Assembly: GCA_938010495.1 (NCBI GenBank)
Contig: CALLUT010000180.1
Coordinates: forward strand, 1-6,934
Direction of reading: 5' to 3'
DNA: 6,934 nt
DNA from: Candidatus Absconditabacterales bacterium
Lineage (GTDB): Bacteria > Patescibacteria > JAEDAM01 > Absconditabacterales > Absconditicoccaceae
Below, piece after piece: positions 6,337 through 6,934 of the stretch. The notes below the pieces were generated by a model. It had not been told where the DNA came from. It saw only the letters and a program-made list of their open reading frames with translations, and did no database searches. The position numbers and the translations under genes were made by a program. Position 1 is the first letter of the stretch. The number at the start of each line of letters is the position of its first letter.

Positions 6337-6342
6337 ATTATA
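6337..6342 (-). promoter_or_regulatory. -10 box of a candidate promoter for the secreted-protein gene
   Basis: Exact TATAAT on the minus strand (6342-6337). The best -35 match upstream, TGTTTT at a 15-bp spacing, is weak. The predicted start near 6330 leaves a leader of about 35 nt to the ATG at 6295, or a leaderless message if the ATG at 6331 were used. Confidence 0.4.
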
Positions 6343-6391
6343 TGTCAACTTCATGTTAAAACATAATAATAATTTTTCGAGAAAACAGAAA

Positions 6392-6420
6392 CACCTCTAA
6401 AGGCATTTCCTTTAAAGGTG
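6392..6420 (-). terminator. intrinsic terminator for the gene ending at 6429
   Basis: CACCT (6392-6396) pairs with AGGTG (6416-6420) and TAAAG (6398-6402) with CTTTA (6410-6414), with one internal mismatch and a 7-nt loop. On the minus strand the stem is followed by TTTCTGTTTTC. It starts 8 nt after the TAA of the upstream gene. Confidence 0.75.
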
Positions 6421-6428
6421 GTTAAGAT

Positions 6429-6934
6429 TTATTCATTTTCTTTACAAGTGAAATTAACTTTTTGAAACCACTTTGTGTCTGAGCTTTCTATCTCAATACT
6501 CTTAATATCTTTACATGAATAAGGTGGTTTTTCATATAATGAGATATCAGTAATCGGAACTTCATAGTACCTGTCAACATAGAATTCAGAGAGAGAATTA
6601 TCTAAACCAAGATAGAGTATTCCATTTTCATCTCTAAAAGATCTAGTCTCAATGATATCATACCTCCCATCAAATAACTTGACTCTGATATCTAAATACC
6701 CTTTACGATATCTCCAGTTATTCTTACTATGATAATGATAGTCATTACCTTGTGATACTAAGACAGTGTAATTCGTACTATCTATTGAAGACTCCGAACC
6801 TGTCTGAATAAACTTGAAAGAAATAAAGTTGAATGACATTGGTATAACGCATCCTCCTTCGCTTCCATAACCATACTCAATATATTTTCGTTTTTCCTCT
6901 TGAATTTGTGATTCAAGGGTATCCTTTTGAGAAG
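6429..6934 (-). CDS. hypothetical protein, C-terminal 168 residues (cut by the right edge)
   Basis: The minus strand is open from the right edge to TAA 6431-6429, so the gene's start lies outside. An internal ATG at 6839 is not taken as the start, because the 31 codons before it continue as coherent coding sequence. That stretch has a charged, possibly coiled segment (L-E-S-Q-I-Q-E-E-K-R-K) followed by the glycine-rich Y-G-Y-G-S-E-G-G-C. The rest is rich in aromatic, Ser, Asp and Tyr residues, beta-looking, with three cysteines. This composition is common in exported proteins, but no signal peptide can be checked. I recognise no family. All ten glycines are GGN and no TGA occurs, matching the secreted-protein gene downstream and differing sharply from the left five-sixths of the window. 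It ends at a good terminator (6392-6420). Confidence 0.75.
   Translation of the reverse strand, partial: SQKDTLESQIQEEKRKYIEYGYGSEGGCVIPMSFNFISFKFIQTGSESSIDSTNYTVLVSQGNDYHYHSKNNWRYRKGYLDIRVKLFDGRYDIIETRSFRDENGILYLGLDNSLSEFYVDRYYEVPITDISLYEKPPYSCKDIKSIEIESSDTKWFQKVNFTCKENE

Noticed and set aside
1..6934. CRISPR arrays, insertion sequences, tRNA or rRNA genes
   Set aside because: No regularly spaced direct repeats, transposase motifs, cloverleaf-like segments or rRNA-like sequence were seen by eye; a tRNA-Gly(UCA) gene is not in this window.

Overview
The window reads as bacterial chromosome from a candidate-phyla lineage that decodes UGA as glycine (genetic code 25, known from Gracilibacteria and Absconditabacteria/SR1). 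This comes directly from the sequence. Five genes (SufC, a NifU/SufU-like scaffold, a 557-residue protein with an HExxH motif, AtpG and a DUF389 membrane protein) only become intact when TGA is read as Gly, and in the recognisable families TGA falls at conserved glycines such as the SufC Walker A and the AtpG C-G-G motif. By hand count about 66 of 85 glycines in these genes are TGA. DNA is AT-rich, stops are TAA or TAG, and start sites lack clear Shine-Dalgarno sequences.

Layout, left to right. (1) 1-1001, minus strand: Fe-S cluster assembly genes, a degenerate SufU-like scaffold (1001-573) followed by the start of sufC (152-1, running off the left edge). Between and opposite them lies a small glycine-free plus-strand gene (307-576) with its own consensus promoter. 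(2) 1077-2750, plus: a large uncharacterised protein with HExxH near its C-terminus. (3) 2825-3004, plus: a 59-residue basic protein with a good promoter and a very strong shared terminator. (4) 4004-3120, minus: atpG, standing alone rather than between atpA and atpD. (5) 4180-5727, plus: DUF389 membrane protein, apparently leaderless. (6) 5801-6934, minus: two unrecognised genes, one secreted and one cut by the right edge. They contain no in-frame TGA, use only GGN for glycine, and the first has a signal peptide ending in a Bacteroidota-like Ala-Gln. They look like recently acquired DNA or a mis-joined contig.

The genes mostly form single-gene transcription units arranged head-to-head or tail-to-tail. 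Candidate promoters usually have a 16-bp spacer. Two divergent intergenic regions (1002-1076 and 4005-4179) each contain an inverted repeat that could be an operator. The only clear functional link is SufU-SufC; AtpG is a subunit of the F1 ATPase, and no shared pathway is evident for the others.

The least described items are the HExxH protein, the scaffold missing two of three cysteine ligands and lacking an AUG start, the repeated leaderless promoter geometry, and the abrupt change in glycine codon use near 5728-5800.
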